DNA of 64,000 bases from the NCBI RefSeq assembly GCF_019343495.1, contig NZ_CP072549.1, forward strand, positions 496,001-560,000. Reading direction: 5' to 3'. Shown here one piece after another: positions 35,227-43,742 of this stretch. Each line of letters opens with the position of its first letter. Position 1 is the stretch's first letter. The notes under the pieces were generated by a model. The model made no database searches and had not been told where the DNA came from. It was given only the letters and a program-made list of their open reading frames with translations. Source of the DNA: Acinetobacter lwoffii. Lineage in GTDB: Bacteria; Pseudomonadota; Gammaproteobacteria; Pseudomonadales; Moraxellaceae. Made by a program: the position numbers and the translations under genes.

Positions 35227-35334
35227 TTTTCTAAAAAATTATAATTTTAATATTCAGATTAAAAGCAGTTTAATTATAGCCACCATGTTATAAACCTACC
35301 TCTTGATCTATTTTAAATAATTAAATGAGAGCTA

Positions 35335-35622
35335 ATGGATGATGAAGATGGAAATGAATGGTGCGAGCTTATATATTCTGAAGCCTTGAGAATATATAAA
35401 CCAACAAAATACAACACAGTCAACAAACTGAGATTCTTTGCGCTGATTTTAGAATTATTCGCAGAAATGCAGCATGAGGATGTAATAATTCAAGTAAAGG
35501 CTGTGAATGTGAAACTTAAATTGAGATCTAAAAATTACATTTTTTGGGTGTTTGAAATGCCTAATTTTCAGGATAAGACGTTATTTTTAACTTATATGTC
35601 TAGCAAATTAAGTCAGCTATAA
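35335..35622 (+). CDS. Hypothetical protein, distant relative of the 89-residue islet protein
   Basis: A 95-residue protein with an acidic N-terminus (MDDEDGNEWCELIYSEALRI), a helical middle and a C-terminus QVKAVNVKLKLRSKNYIFW...EMPNFQDKTLFLTYM. The V-K-A-x-N to MP-x-F-x-x-K-x-x-FL spacing is identical to that in the 34608-34877 product, suggesting a shared C-terminal domain. No known family recognised. GAGAG lies upstream of ATG. It is AT-rich relative to the flanking core genes. Confidence 0.5.
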   Translation: MDDEDGNEWCELIYSEALRIYKPTKYNTVNKLRFFALILELFAEMQHEDVIIQVKAVNVKLKLRSKNYIFWVFEMPNFQDKTLFLTYMSSKLSQL

Positions 35623-35662
35623 GGTGTCGTTGAAGGTTAAAATCGTCAATTACTTCAACAAG

Positions 35663-35695
35663 TATAGTTATTTTTTATAAAACTATAGTTTTTTT
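35663..35695 (+). terminator. Weak AT-rich terminator-like hairpin
   Basis: TATAGTT pairs with AACTATA and is followed by AGTTTTTTT, 41 bases after the 95-residue gene. The stem is all A-T except one G-C pair, so it may be weak. Confidence 0.4.
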
Positions 35696-35749
35696 ATATG
35701 TTAATGGGGTATTTATATATTTTTACCAATAGCTTGCGTATTTTCTAGT

Positions 35750-35827
35750 CGTTGCTCACTTTGACAACATACCTGAGTCAGCGCAAAAGTGATAAAGGGG
35801 AAGGCCCATCGAAAGATGGGATTTTTT
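35750..35827 (+). ncRNA. Candidate structured small RNA 1
   Basis: TCACTTT (35756-35762) pairs with AAAGTGA (35786-35792), enclosing a smaller GAC/GTC stem. A terminator with CCCATC-GAAA-GATGGG and six T ends at 35827. There is no open frame of useful length before it. Nested stem plus GNRA-loop terminator looks like a bacterial regulatory RNA. A relationship to the repetitive C4-like small RNAs described in Acinetobacter is possible but I could not check it. The 5' end is not defined. Confidence 0.5.
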
Positions 35828-35939
35828 AATATGTATAGCTTATTGAACGAAAAGTAACTTAAAGCAAATGTAAGAAAACAGTTTATTAATACTCTCTATA
35901 CTTTATTGGTAAATTCACAGTGCTATATTCGTTTTGCGA

Positions 35940-36018
35940 AAACAAGAAAACGCAAATAATACGAAGAAAATGACTACAGTACTAGCCCGCTTATTTGAAA
36001 AAGTAAGTGGGCTTTTTA
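35940..36018 (+). ncRNA. Candidate small RNA 2 with terminator
   Basis: AGCCCGCTTA (35984-35993) pairs with TAAGTGGGCT (36004-36013, one G-U), followed by TTTTT. The sequence before it has no gene. A 17-codon frame from 35971 runs through the hairpin and is probably chance. The 5' end is approximate. Confidence 0.4.
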
Positions 36019-36079
36019 ATTGAAAAATTAATGTAATATTATGCTAATGTATAAATTATAAGTTTATATATAATGCATG

Positions 36080-36143
36080 AATAGATTCTATCGCTGTAGT
36101 TTCTTTCCAATTTCAGCCTCCTTCCCTAAGGAGGCATTTTTTT
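36080..36143 (+). ncRNA. Candidate small RNA 3 with terminator
   Basis: TATAAT at 36069-36074 is a perfect -10 box, with only a weak -35. GCCTCCTT-CCCT-AAGGAGGC (36116-36135) follows with a seven-T tract. The implied transcript is about 60-65 nucleotides with no frame. AAGGAGG in its own stem could mimic or mask a ribosome site, which is speculative. Confidence 0.4.
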
Positions 36144-36275
36144 ATCTATGGAAAAGTAAAGTTCCAATTACTATTGTGTTTATTCAGTTACACAAATGAT
36201 CATGGTTGACTATTGAATGAATCTTTCAAATATTTAAGCATGATATTTTATTGGTTAAATAAGTGATGGATCGCC
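36144..36275. other. Intergenic stretch before the acidic 66-residue gene
   Basis: The gap from 35623 to 36275 is about 650 bases without a protein gene. It holds the weak hairpin and the three candidate small RNAs listed above. This last part should hold the promoter of the next gene; nothing else is seen. Confidence 0.3.
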
Positions 36276-36476
36276 ATGATAAATGAAGAAAAGCCTTTAA
36301 ACTTCGACAACGATAGTGAGCCTCAAGATTTCGAAGATGAAGAATTTATCGATGATAAGAAAGAGGATGAAATGTACAATGCTATTACCAAAGATGGTTC
36401 TAGTGTTGATCCTGCGGATGATGGGACGCGTCATATTCGCCCTGAAGACGGTGATCCGATAGAAATTGAAGAGTAA
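36276..36476 (+). CDS. Hypothetical highly acidic protein
   Basis: A 66-residue protein with about 27 Asp/Glu residues, probably disordered (SEPQDFEDEEFIDDKKEDEM; PADDGTRHIRPEDGDPIEIEE). No family recognised. The composition is like DNA-mimic or chaperone-like small acidic proteins, but nothing specific supports either role. It is followed within two bases by a strong terminator, so it is a complete single-gene unit. Confidence 0.6.
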   Translation: MINEEKPLNFDNDSEPQDFEDEEFIDDKKEDEMYNAITKDGSSVDPADDGTRHIRPEDGDPIEIEE

Positions 36477-36477
36477 T

Positions 36478-36507
36478 AAAAAGCCCAATTTAATATTGGG
36501 CTTTTTT
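36478..36507 (+). terminator. Terminator of the acidic gene
   Basis: AAAAGCCCAAT-TTAAT-ATTGGGCTTTTTT, directly after the stop codon. Confidence 0.9.
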
Positions 36508-36622
36508 ATCGTCTGGTGGATGAGAATGAAAATACAATATTTCCCATTTAGAATTGAGCGGATTGATCAAAATCCCCATCTAGAAAATTTAAATAGTCAT
36601 TGAAATGATTTTTTTCACTTAA

Positions 36623-36650
36623 TAAAAAAGCCCTCATTCATGAGAGCTTT
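36623..36650 (-). terminator. Terminator of xseA-xseB
   Basis: On the minus strand GCTCTCAT pairs with ATGAGGGC (one G-U) and runs into TTTTTT, about 55 bases after the xseB stop. Confidence 0.75.
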
Positions 36651-36705
36651 TATGTCAATTCAATCTAGCAAAATAGCCTAATAAGATATTTAAAATGGGG
36701 TGCAA

Positions 36706-36900
36706 TTAATCGTTAAACGTCTCATTTAAAGCAGTTTGAACCGCTTCAACCCGGGCCTTGCAAGCTTTATAGGCAGTCATGGATTCTTCCACGATTTTCA
36801 TCAAGTTATCAATATCCGGTTCTTGCTGAGATTCGAGCAGTTCCGCATTCTTTTTCAAGATGTCATAGCCTTGTTGGAAGCTCAAAGTATCATGATTCAT
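36706..36900 (-). CDS. xseB: Exodeoxyribonuclease VII small subunit
   Basis: A 64-residue helical protein, small subunit of exonuclease VII, which degrades single-stranded DNA. The sequence MNHDTLSFQQGYDILKKNAE, then ...IVEESMTAYKACKARVEAVQ fits the XseB pattern (FEExxxxLExIVxxLExGxxxLExSL...YExGxxLxxxC), though more diverged than in E. coli and with Met rather than Leu in places. ATG at 36900 overlaps the 3' end of xseA by 11 bases, so expression is coupled. The longer frame upstream is the shadow of xseA. Confidence 0.85.
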   Translation of the reverse strand: MNHDTLSFQQGYDILKKNAELLESQQEPDIDNLMKIVEESMTAYKACKARVEAVQTALNETFND

Positions 36901-38161
36901 AAGGAAGTACCTGTATAAGTTGTGCTGAAAAAATGCCGTCATGTAATTCGACTTCAACCAGATCGCTGGACTGAATCTGTTGAATAGAGGCAACCATATG
37001 TTCTTGCTGGCGCACGATGGCATAACCCTTGGATAAAACATGTTTAGGATTTTGTAGTAGCGTTTCCCGCATCAGGGCATCGAGCTGTTGATTGATGAGC
37101 AGGGTATGCTGTTGGGCCAGACTGGCAGTATTGGCCTTGATCTGTTGCAGACGTTGCAGCGCATCCATAATCTGGTTATTGGCCAGACTTTGAATCAGTT
37201 TCAAAAATTGATCATTCTGATTTTGATAAGCCTGAATCTGTTGCTGAGATAAACGCTGAATCCGCTGTAGATAATTCAGGACATCCTGGGTTAGTTCAAA
37301 GACATGATTGCGGATTCCAGCAATAACTTTACTCGGGGTATCAAAGGAGCGATGCGCAATCTCATCCAGAATAGTACGGTCTTTTTCATGCCCGATGCCG
37401 ACCCAGACAGGTACCGAACGTTTACAGAGCAGGGCAGCCAGATCATAATCATTCAAATAAGCCAGATCATTGACTGCGCCACCACCTCGTATAATCACAA
37501 TCAGATCCGGTGCTGTATTATAAGTCTGTGCCCATTGTTTGAGCGCTTGCGCCAGATTTTGCATAATACTTTGCGGGGCAGTATTTCCCTGAAAAGTCGC
37601 ACTGTGATAGATAAACTCACACACCTGCGCATGCTGCAGTGCATCGGCATCTTTTTTAAAATCTCCCAGGCCTGCTGCATTTTCGGGAGCAATCACCAGA
37701 ATCCGGTTCAGGTCAAAAGGGCTGGGCAAGTTTCTATTGCGCTGAATCAGTCCTTCAGTCGTCAACCGCTCAACAATCTGCTGATAACGCCGGGCAATAT
37801 CTCCTAAGGTATAGCCCGAATCAATCTCGACAATATTTAAAGAAAAGCCATATTGCGGATCAAAGTTGGCTTTGACTTTAATCAGCACTTTCAGATCACG
37901 ACTCAGCTCAATCCCGCTTTCACGTTCAAACTGCGTGACAATTTTCTGGGCACTAAATTTCCAGATGGTTGCTCGGCAACTGGCAATCACCTGATCGCTA
38001 TCGGCTTCTTTTTCTGCCAGCTCCAGATAATAATGGCCGGCTTTAATACTTAGATTACGAATTTCGGCTTTGACCCATACTGGTGTATCGAAAGTGAGTT
38101 TGACCACTTCCTGAACCGTAGCAAGATATTCCTTGAGGGAGAGTTGAGGATCGTCTGTCAT
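36890..38161 (-). CDS. xseA: Exodeoxyribonuclease VII large subunit
   Basis: About 423 residues. N-terminal OB-fold (LSLKEYLATVQEVVKLTF, VWVKAEIRNLSIKAGHYYLEL), catalytic domain with RILVIAPENAAGLGDFKKDA, APDLIVIIRGGGAVNDLAYLND and VPVWVGIGHEKDRTILDEIA, then a long coiled-coil arm (about 300-385, Gln/Leu-rich) where XseB binds. The C-terminal motif KHVLSKGYAIVR is typical. Acts in DNA repair on single-stranded ends. ATG at 38161 gives the usual N-terminus; the frame stays open to a TTG at 38185, which is less likely. Overlaps xseB. Confidence 0.95.
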   Translation of the reverse strand: MTDDPQLSLKEYLATVQEVVKLTFDTPVWVKAEIRNLSIKAGHYYLELAEKEADSDQVIASCRATIWKFSAQKIVTQFERESGIELSRDLKVLIKVKANFDPQYGFSLNIVEIDSGYTLGDIARRYQQIVERLTTEGLIQRNRNLPSPFDLNRILVIAPENAAGLGDFKKDADALQHAQVCEFIYHSATFQGNTAPQSIMQNLAQALKQWAQTYNTAPDLIVIIRGGGAVNDLAYLNDYDLAALLCKRSVPVWVGIGHEKDRTILDEIAHRSFDTPSKVIAGIRNHVFELTQDVLNYLQRIQRLSQQQIQAYQNQNDQFLKLIQSLANNQIMDALQRLQQIKANTASLAQQHTLLINQQLDALMRETLLQNPKHVLSKGYAIVRQQEHMVASIQQIQSSDLVEVELHDGIFSAQLIQVLPYES

Positions 38162-38511
38162 GCCAATAGAAAGTTTAAAATTCAATCAAATATTAAATCA
38201 ATCCAGCACAGATCACAAATCTAAAAGCGAAGTCATATTTGAATGATGTAATGACAATGTAATGCTATTAAAATGCATAATCACTTGGTTTAGGCGATTC
38301 GTCCGACATTTCCTTATTATGGAGAGGTTCTTCTCTTCTGTTTATCTTGTTCATTGAGAGAGTTTATAGCGTTGAAGTCCTTAATGCACAAAGGTCTTAT
38401 TTCCATTCTTTAATGAAAAAGTACGGTTAAAAATGTACACAGACTTGTCTCTGGCAAGGACAAGGAAATATGCTAAATTGGTGAAGAATTATTGAAGAAG
38501 AATAGGCTCTC
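38162..38511. other. Divergent intergenic region
   Basis: About 350 bases between xseA and the DUF333/I78 lipoprotein gene, holding both promoters. I see no further gene, repeat or strong hairpin. Confidence 0.35.
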
Positions 38512-38946
38512 ATGAAAAAAACAATGTTGTTCGGTTTGCTGGCTCTCGCTCTAAGCGCATGTACCACCACGCCGCAATCTGAGACGGAAGCTCCTAAAAT
38601 AGGTTCAGCGAATCCTGCAAGCGCTTATTGTGTCAATCAGGGTGGCAAGCTTGAGATTCGTACTGAAAGCAATGGTCAGGTCGGATATTGCCATTTAAAG
38701 AATGGTCAGGTGGTCGAGGAGTGGGAATTACTGCACATGAATCAACCTAAATGTATTGCTGATCAGGCAGCGGCATTGGTGGGTCAGTCCAATTTGACTG
38801 AAGCGCAAATCAAGCAGAAAACCAAGGCACAAATTGTACGTATGGTTGAGCCGGGTCAAGCGGTGACGATGGATTATCGTGAAGAACGAGTGACTGTAAC
38901 GGTGGATCCTACAAGCAAAAAGATTATCCAGGCTTCATGTGGTTAA
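38512..38946 (+). CDS. Lipoprotein with DUF333 and I78 inhibitor-like domains
   Basis: A 144-residue lipoprotein. Signal peptide with lipobox LSAC (Cys17), a short linker, then DUF333 (about 32-75: NPASAYCVNQGGKLEIRTES, GYCHLKNGQVVEEWEL). A C-terminal I78-type region (about 80-144) contains QIVRMVEPGQAVTMDYREER and ends IIQASCG. I78 proteins in other bacteria inhibit serine proteases; many Acinetobacter envelope lipoproteins carry this pairing. It probably sits in the periplasmic face of a membrane. Inhibitor function is inferred from the family only. Followed by a terminator. Confidence 0.82.
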   Translation: MKKTMLFGLLALALSACTTTPQSETEAPKIGSANPASAYCVNQGGKLEIRTESNGQVGYCHLKNGQVVEEWELLHMNQPKCIADQAAALVGQSNLTEAQIKQKTKAQIVRMVEPGQAVTMDYREERVTVTVDPTSKKIIQASCG

Positions 38947-38957
38947 TTACACAAAAT

Positions 38958-38983
38958 GAAAAAGCCCATGAGTGGGCTTTTTT
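38958..38983 (+). terminator. Terminator after the DUF333/I78 gene
   Basis: AAAAGCCCA-TGAG-TGGGCTTTTTT, about 14 bases after the stop. Confidence 0.85.
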
Positions 38984-39058
38984 AATTCCATACAACTCGC
39001 ATTTTGAAATGACAAATCTTCCCCGATCTTTTATATTGCCCCTCGGAAGGAGAAATTC

Positions 39059-39418
39059 ATGAAAAAGTTATTGGCTTTATCGTTTATGCTGGCGCTGGCC
39101 GGTTGTGCCGAGAAGAAACCCTTAACCCCTGAAGAGCAGTGGCAAGGTTATTGTCGAAGCGTCGGTAATGCGGCGCGTACCATTATGCTGGATCGTCAGA
39201 ATGCGATTGAGAAAGAAAAAGCAATCGAGCATGCCAACAAGATCGATGATGAAACCACCAAAGGTTTTATCCTGAATATTATTGATGAAGTCTATGCAAT
39301 TCCAGCCGAAGAGATTAAGGGTGATGTAAAAGCAGCCCGTGAAAAAGTCCGTGCTGAATTTACTGCAAAGTGTATTGCGACACCGCATGATGAATTACCA
39401 GATTACAAACCGTTCTAA
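39059..39418 (+). CDS. Small lipoprotein, unknown function
   Basis: A 119-residue protein with a signal peptide and lipobox LAGC (Cys16), then a charged helical domain with two more Cys (WQGYCRSVGNAARTIMLDRQ and AEFTAKCIATPHDELPDY) that could form a disulfide. GAAGGAG lies 6-7 bases before ATG, a strong ribosome site. No functional family recognised. The stop codon TAA sits in the loop of the terminator hairpin. Confidence 0.75.
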   Translation: MKKLLALSFMLALAGCAEKKPLTPEEQWQGYCRSVGNAARTIMLDRQNAIEKEKAIEHANKIDDETTKGFILNIIDEVYAIPAEEIKGDVKAAREKVRAEFTAKCIATPHDELPDYKPF

Positions 39419-39432
39419 GGAACGGTTTTTAA
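39407..39432 (+). terminator. Terminator overlapping the lipoprotein stop codon
   Basis: AAACCGTTC-TAAG-GAACGGTTT, a perfect 9-bp stem whose loop contains the stop TAA, followed by TTT. Confidence 0.65.
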
Positions 39433-39628
39433 AATCTGCATAAAATCATTCAACTCATATTTCCCATTAAACGTATTTAAATATACACATCTTCAAAAGA
39501 CTGAAAAATAGAAATAGCCTAAGCAAAAAATGTACACTTTGTGACAATTTTTAAATCTAAAATATAGAAATACTTATCTTTATATTGAATAATGAATTTA
39601 ACTCCAATTAACCAAGGAGTAGCACAAT

Positions 39629-39898
39629 ATGGAAGTCGTAAGATATTTGCATCATTCTGATCTACTGCTGGAAGATGAAGAAGGTGTGGTCATTATTGGC
39701 GGCAGTCGCTATGTACTCAGCGTTGGTGACAAAGTCGTTTTAAAGAAGATGCTAGAACAAGATAAAAAGCTTTATCAGATTGTTATTTCCTTTGCCAGCA
39801 ATAATCACAGTACAACCTGTGAAGATGAATGCGTGGTGAAATTCCAAGGCTGCCGAGACTCATATCAGCAGTATTTAAACTCGACCACTGTACACTAA
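39629..39898 (+). CDS. Hypothetical protein
   Basis: An 89-residue soluble protein with a likely beta-rich first half (LLLEDEEGVVIIGGSRYVLS, VGDKVVLKKMLEQDKKLYQI) and two Cys in CEDECVVKFQGCRDSYQ. No signal peptide, no family recognised. AAGGAGTAGCACAAT precedes ATG, a strong ribosome site. It has its own promoter region and terminator, so it is a real single-gene unit. Confidence 0.7.
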   Translation: MEVVRYLHHSDLLLEDEEGVVIIGGSRYVLSVGDKVVLKKMLEQDKKLYQIVISFASNNHSTTCEDECVVKFQGCRDSYQQYLNSTTVH

Positions 39899-39925
39899 GG
39901 TGGAGTATCTTTTTAACGTCAAATC

Positions 39926-39951
39926 AGGCAACATCAGGGTTGCCTTTTTTA
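39926..39951 (+). terminator. Terminator after the 89-residue hypothetical gene
   Basis: AGGCAAC-ATCAGG-GTTGCCT followed by TTTTTAT. Confidence 0.85.
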
Positions 39952-40195
39952 TGCATTAAATTCAGTTAAAAGGGCCTATTCATGGGCTTGTTTCGTGTGG
40001 TGTAAGCTGGAACTGATTATGGAATAATCATTAAGAGCATCATTTAGTTATAAAATAACGAGCATCACGAAGAAACACTTGAGTTGCATTAACTTTTAAC
40101 TGGAAATTTAGTAAAATTTCGGAGTCCATATTATTTATGAAGCTTGGAATAAGCAGGAATTCATAAGTAATTTTTTAAAAAAGAGGAATAACACT

Positions 40196-42835
40196 GTGCT
40201 AGAAGCTTACCGCCAACACGTTGAAGAACGTGCCGCACTCGGAGTCCCACCGAAGCCACTTGACGATGCCCAAACAGCTGCATTAGTTGAACTACTAAAA
40301 AACCCGCCAGCTGGTGAAGAAGCATACTTGGTAGATTTGCTTGAAAACCGTGTACCAGCAGGTGTTGACCAAGCTGCATATGTAAAAGCTGCGTTCTTAG
40401 CTGCATTGGCAAAAGGCGAAGCAACCTCTCCACTCGTTTCTAAAGAACGTGCTGTTTATTTACTAGGTACTATGCTTGGTGGTTACAACGTAGCGCCTTT
40501 AGTTGAACTTTTAGACAATGCTGAGCTTGCTGAACTTGCAGCTGAAGCATTGAAAAAAACGCTTCTTGTATTTGATGCATTCCATGACGTTGCTGATAAA
40601 GCAAAAGCTGGTAACGCAAATGCTCAAGCAGTTATGCAGTCTTGGGCTGACGCTGAATGGTTCACTAGCCGTAAAGACGTTCCTGAAGAAATCAAACTGA
40701 CTGTTTTCAAAGTAACTGGCGAAACCAACACTGACGACTTGTCACCTGCACAAGACGCTTGGAGCCGTCCAGACATTCCATTGCACGCAAATGCAATGTT
40801 GAAAAACGTACGTGACGGAATCAATCCAGAAGTTCCTGGTGAAGTGGGTCCACTTAACCAGATTAAAGAACTGATCGCGAAAGGCAACCAGGTTGCTTAC
40901 GTGGGTGACGTTGTTGGTACAGGTTCATCTCGTAAATCTGCAACTAACTCTGTACTTTGGTTCTTCGGTGACGACATCCCGCACATCCCGAACAAAAAAG
41001 ACGGTGGTTACTGCCTAGGTTCTAAAATCGCTCCGATTTTCTTCAACACCATGGAAGATGCGGGTGCATTACCGATCGAGATCGATGTTGCCAACATGAA
41101 CATGGGCGACGAAATCGTTCTTAAGATCGATCACGCTGCTGCTAAAGTAACTGCGTTCAAAGACGGCGCGCAAATCGCTGAAGCTGAACTTAAAACTCCA
41201 GTACTTCTTGACGAAGTTCGTGCTGGTGGTCGTATTAACCTGATCGTAGGTCGTGGTTTGACGACTAAGGCTCGTGAAGCTTTAGGTCTTCCAGTATCTA
41301 CAATGTTCCGTACTCCGGTTCAGCCTGCTGCAACTGGTAAAGGTTTCACTCAAGCTCAGAAGATGGTTGGTCGCGCTTGTGGTCTTCCTGAAGGTCAAGG
41401 TGTACTTCCAGGTACTTACTGTGAGCCTAAGATGACTACTGTTGGTTCGCAAGATACAACTGGTCCAATGACTCGTGACGAATTGAAAGACTTGGCTTGC
41501 CTAGGCTTCTCTGCTGACCTTGTTATGCAATCTTTCTGTCATACAGCTGCGTATCCAAAACCAGTTGACGTTCAAATGCAACACTCGCTTCCTGATTTCA
41601 TCATGAACCGTGGTGGTGTGTCTTTACGCCCAGGTGACGGTATTATTCACTCTTGGTTAAACCGTATGCTTCTTCCAGATACTGTTGGTACTGGTGGTGA
41701 CTCACATACTCGTTTCCCAATCGGTATTTCATTCCCGGCGGGTTCTGGTCTTGTAGCGTTCGCTGCAGCAACTGGTGTTATGCCACTTGATATGCCTGAA
41801 TCTGTACTTGTGAAGTTCAAGGGTAAAATGCAGCCTGGTATCACGCTACGTGACCTTGTGCATGCAATTCCTTACTACGCAATTAAGGAAGGTGACCTAA
41901 CTGTAGAGAAGAAAGGTAAGAAAAACATCTTCTCTGGTCGTATCCTTGAGATCGACTTAACAGAAATGGAAACTGACCTGACCGTTGAGCAAGCATTCGA
42001 ACTTTCTGATGCTTCTGCTGAACGTTCAGCTGCTGGTTGTTCTATCACGCTTTCTGAAGAGAAAGTTGCTGAATACCTTCGTTCAAACATCACCATGTTG
42101 AAGTGGATGATTTCTGAAGGTTATGGCGATGCGCGTACGATGGCTCGTCGTGTTGAGAACATGGAAAAATGGTTGGCTAACCCAAGCCTGATCAAAGCTG
42201 ATGCTGATGCTGAATACACGAAAGTGTATGAAATCGATCTTGCAGACATCAAAGAACCTATTCTTTGCTGCCCGAACGATCCAGATGATGCGAAACTTCT
42301 TTCTGACGTTCAAGGCGCGAAAATTGACGAAGTATTCGTTGGTTCTTGTATGACTAACATCGGTCACTTCCGTGCGACTGGTAAGTTGTTAGAAAAAGTT
42401 CCTGGTGGTGCGTTGTCAACTCGTTTGTGGATTGCTCCACCTACGCGTATGGACGAACATCAGTTGATGGAAGAAGGTTTCTATAACATTTATGGTAAAG
42501 CTGGCGCGCGTACTGAAATGCCAGGTTGTTCATTGTGTATGGGTAACCAAGCACGTGTAGCTCCGAACACAACTTGTGTATCGACTTCTACTCGTAACTT
42601 CCCGAACCGTTTAGGTCAAGGTGCTAACGTTTACTTGGCTTCTGCTGAACTTGCTTCTGTTGCTGCTGTATTGGGTAAATTACCTTCTCCAGAAGAATAC
42701 CAACAGTACGCAGCTCAAATTGACAGCATGTCAGCTGACATCTATCAATACTTAAGCTTCGACAAGATGAGCGAATATACTGACGCTGCTAAAGACGTTG
42801 ATACGAAGAAAATTGCTGCTGCTCAGTTAACTTAA
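40196..42835 (+). CDS. acnB: Aconitate hydratase B
   Basis: An 879-residue TCA-cycle enzyme, interconverting citrate and isocitrate with a 4Fe-4S cluster. The AcnB-type order is seen: N-terminal HEAT-like domain (LEAYRQHVEERAALGVPPKP), swivelling domain (VGDVVGTGSSRKSATNSVLW), then the catalytic part with TVGSQDTTGPMTRDELKDLAC, TGGDSHTRFPIGISFPAGSG and cluster Cys in EMPGCSLCMGNQARV. AcnB proteins can bind mRNA when they lose the cluster. The start is GTG, at the family's usual MLExYRxHVExRAA, with GAGGAATA upstream. It is followed by a strong terminator. Confidence 0.97.
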   Translation: MLEAYRQHVEERAALGVPPKPLDDAQTAALVELLKNPPAGEEAYLVDLLENRVPAGVDQAAYVKAAFLAALAKGEATSPLVSKERAVYLLGTMLGGYNVAPLVELLDNAELAELAAEALKKTLLVFDAFHDVADKAKAGNANAQAVMQSWADAEWFTSRKDVPEEIKLTVFKVTGETNTDDLSPAQDAWSRPDIPLHANAMLKNVRDGINPEVPGEVGPLNQIKELIAKGNQVAYVGDVVGTGSSRKSATNSVLWFFGDDIPHIPNKKDGGYCLGSKIAPIFFNTMEDAGALPIEIDVANMNMGDEIVLKIDHAAAKVTAFKDGAQIAEAELKTPVLLDEVRAGGRINLIVGRGLTTKAREALGLPVSTMFRTPVQPAATGKGFTQAQKMVGRACGLPEGQGVLPGTYCEPKMTTVGSQDTTGPMTRDELKDLACLGFSADLVMQSFCHTAAYPKPVDVQMQHSLPDFIMNRGGVSLRPGDGIIHSWLNRMLLPDTVGTGGDSHTRFPIGISFPAGSGLVAFAAATGVMPLDMPESVLVKFKGKMQPGITLRDLVHAIPYYAIKEGDLTVEKKGKKNIFSGRILEIDLTEMETDLTVEQAFELSDASAERSAAGCSITLSEEKVAEYLRSNITMLKWMISEGYGDARTMARRVENMEKWLANPSLIKADADAEYTKVYEIDLADIKEPILCCPNDPDDAKLLSDVQGAKIDEVFVGSCMTNIGHFRATGKLLEKVPGGALSTRLWIAPPTRMDEHQLMEEGFYNIYGKAGARTEMPGCSLCMGNQARVAPNTTCVSTSTRNFPNRLGQGANVYLASAELASVAAVLGKLPSPEEYQQYAAQIDSMSADIYQYLSFDKMSEYTDAAKDVDTKKIAAAQLT

Positions 42836-42860
42836 TTGTTGATTAAAAAGTAGTTTAAAA

Positions 42861-42891
42861 TAAGGGCTGATTTATCAGCCCTTATTTTTTT
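42861..42891 (+). terminator. Terminator of acnB
   Basis: TAAGGGCTGA-TTTA-TCAGCCCTTA, a perfect 10-bp stem, then seven T. Confidence 0.93.
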
Positions 42892-42905
42892 GAGAAGAAT
42901 TATTA

Positions 42906-43742
42906 ATGGAATTATCAGATTTATCAGTGTTGTTGTTTAGTACATTAGGATCTACAAGTTTTCTTGTTGGTATTGCATATTTTTTTAAAGATATTATTTT
43001 TAAGTATTATGAAAAGAAAATTAATATTAAATTTGAAAAAGAAATGGAAGAATTTCGACAAAAAATAAGAGAAAAAGACAGTCATATAGCGTTAATAAAT
43101 AATTATTTAACTGATTTAGAAAAAAATCGTTCAAAAGTAAGAAATGATAAGCAATTAATTGCTGCGGAAGATTGTTCAAAATTAATAAAAGTATTTAATA
43201 AAACAAACTTCCTGATTCAAATACTAATAAGAATTAATTTTAAAAAAGTATATGCTGAAAAAAGAGAATTAGAATTACAAGGGGTTGGTGAGCAGCTATA
43301 CCGTGACTGCAACATTGAAAATATTTTAAAAGAAATTAAAGACTTAAATAGTGATTTTATAGATCTTTATTTAGATCATGAAAGTTTAAATAGTTTGCGT
43401 ATTTTTCAGGGAATAACAGTTACTGCAATAACATTAATAGCGGCTTTTAAAGATAAAACCACAGAATTTTTAAAAAAAGAAGATAAAGAGCTTGTTGAAC
43501 TAATAATTAAATACTTACCAAGTACTAAAAGTTCATTTGAGAAATATGGTGACGAGTATATGTTTATTTGGCACGATTATTTTTATGAGAAAACTTTAAT
43601 CTCATTACGCAGTTTTGTTAGTGGTGAAAAAATCAATGATGATATCGTCAATATTCAAAAAATAACAATGACAACTAGGGTGTGTCCTCATTTGGCTTTG
43701 CACCAAATAAATATACAGGCTATACGAATCATAGATTTATAA
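42906..43742 (+). CDS. Membrane-anchored coiled-coil protein, 3' end interrupted by an insertion sequence
   Basis: The current frame is 278 residues, but the last 21 or so are read from the insertion sequence that begins at 43679. Without the IS and one CTAG copy the frame continues as RKIYNNLPDDLKVQRS to a stop at 44570, giving 273 residues. The N-terminus has one membrane helix (about 10-28, FSTLGSTSFLVGIAYFFKDI). It continues as a charged coiled coil (KFEKEMEEFRQKIREKDSHI) and a helical domain. No family recognised; the layout resembles some accessory or defence-associated membrane proteins, which is inference. It is distinctly AT-rich relative to acnB, suggesting acquisition by transfer. 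Because only 16 native residues are lost, it may still function. Confidence 0.7.
   Translation: MELSDLSVLLFSTLGSTSFLVGIAYFFKDIIFKYYEKKINIKFEKEMEEFRQKIREKDSHIALINNYLTDLEKNRSKVRNDKQLIAAEDCSKLIKVFNKTNFLIQILIRINFKKVYAEKRELELQGVGEQLYRDCNIENILKEIKDLNSDFIDLYLDHESLNSLRIFQGITVTAITLIAAFKDKTTEFLKKEDKELVELIIKYLPSTKSSFEKYGDEYMFIWHDYFYEKTLISLRSFVSGEKINDDIVNIQKITMTTRVCPHLALHQINIQAIRIIDL
43675..43678. repeat. Target-site duplication CTAG, left copy
   Basis: CTAG directly abuts the left inverted repeat at 43679; the identical tetramer is at 44518-44521. It fits the YTAR target of the IS427-type subgroup. Confidence 0.85.

Noticed and set aside
35971-36024. 17-codon frame through the second candidate small RNA
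   Set aside because: It lies across a terminator hairpin and has only a weak ribosome site; probably chance.
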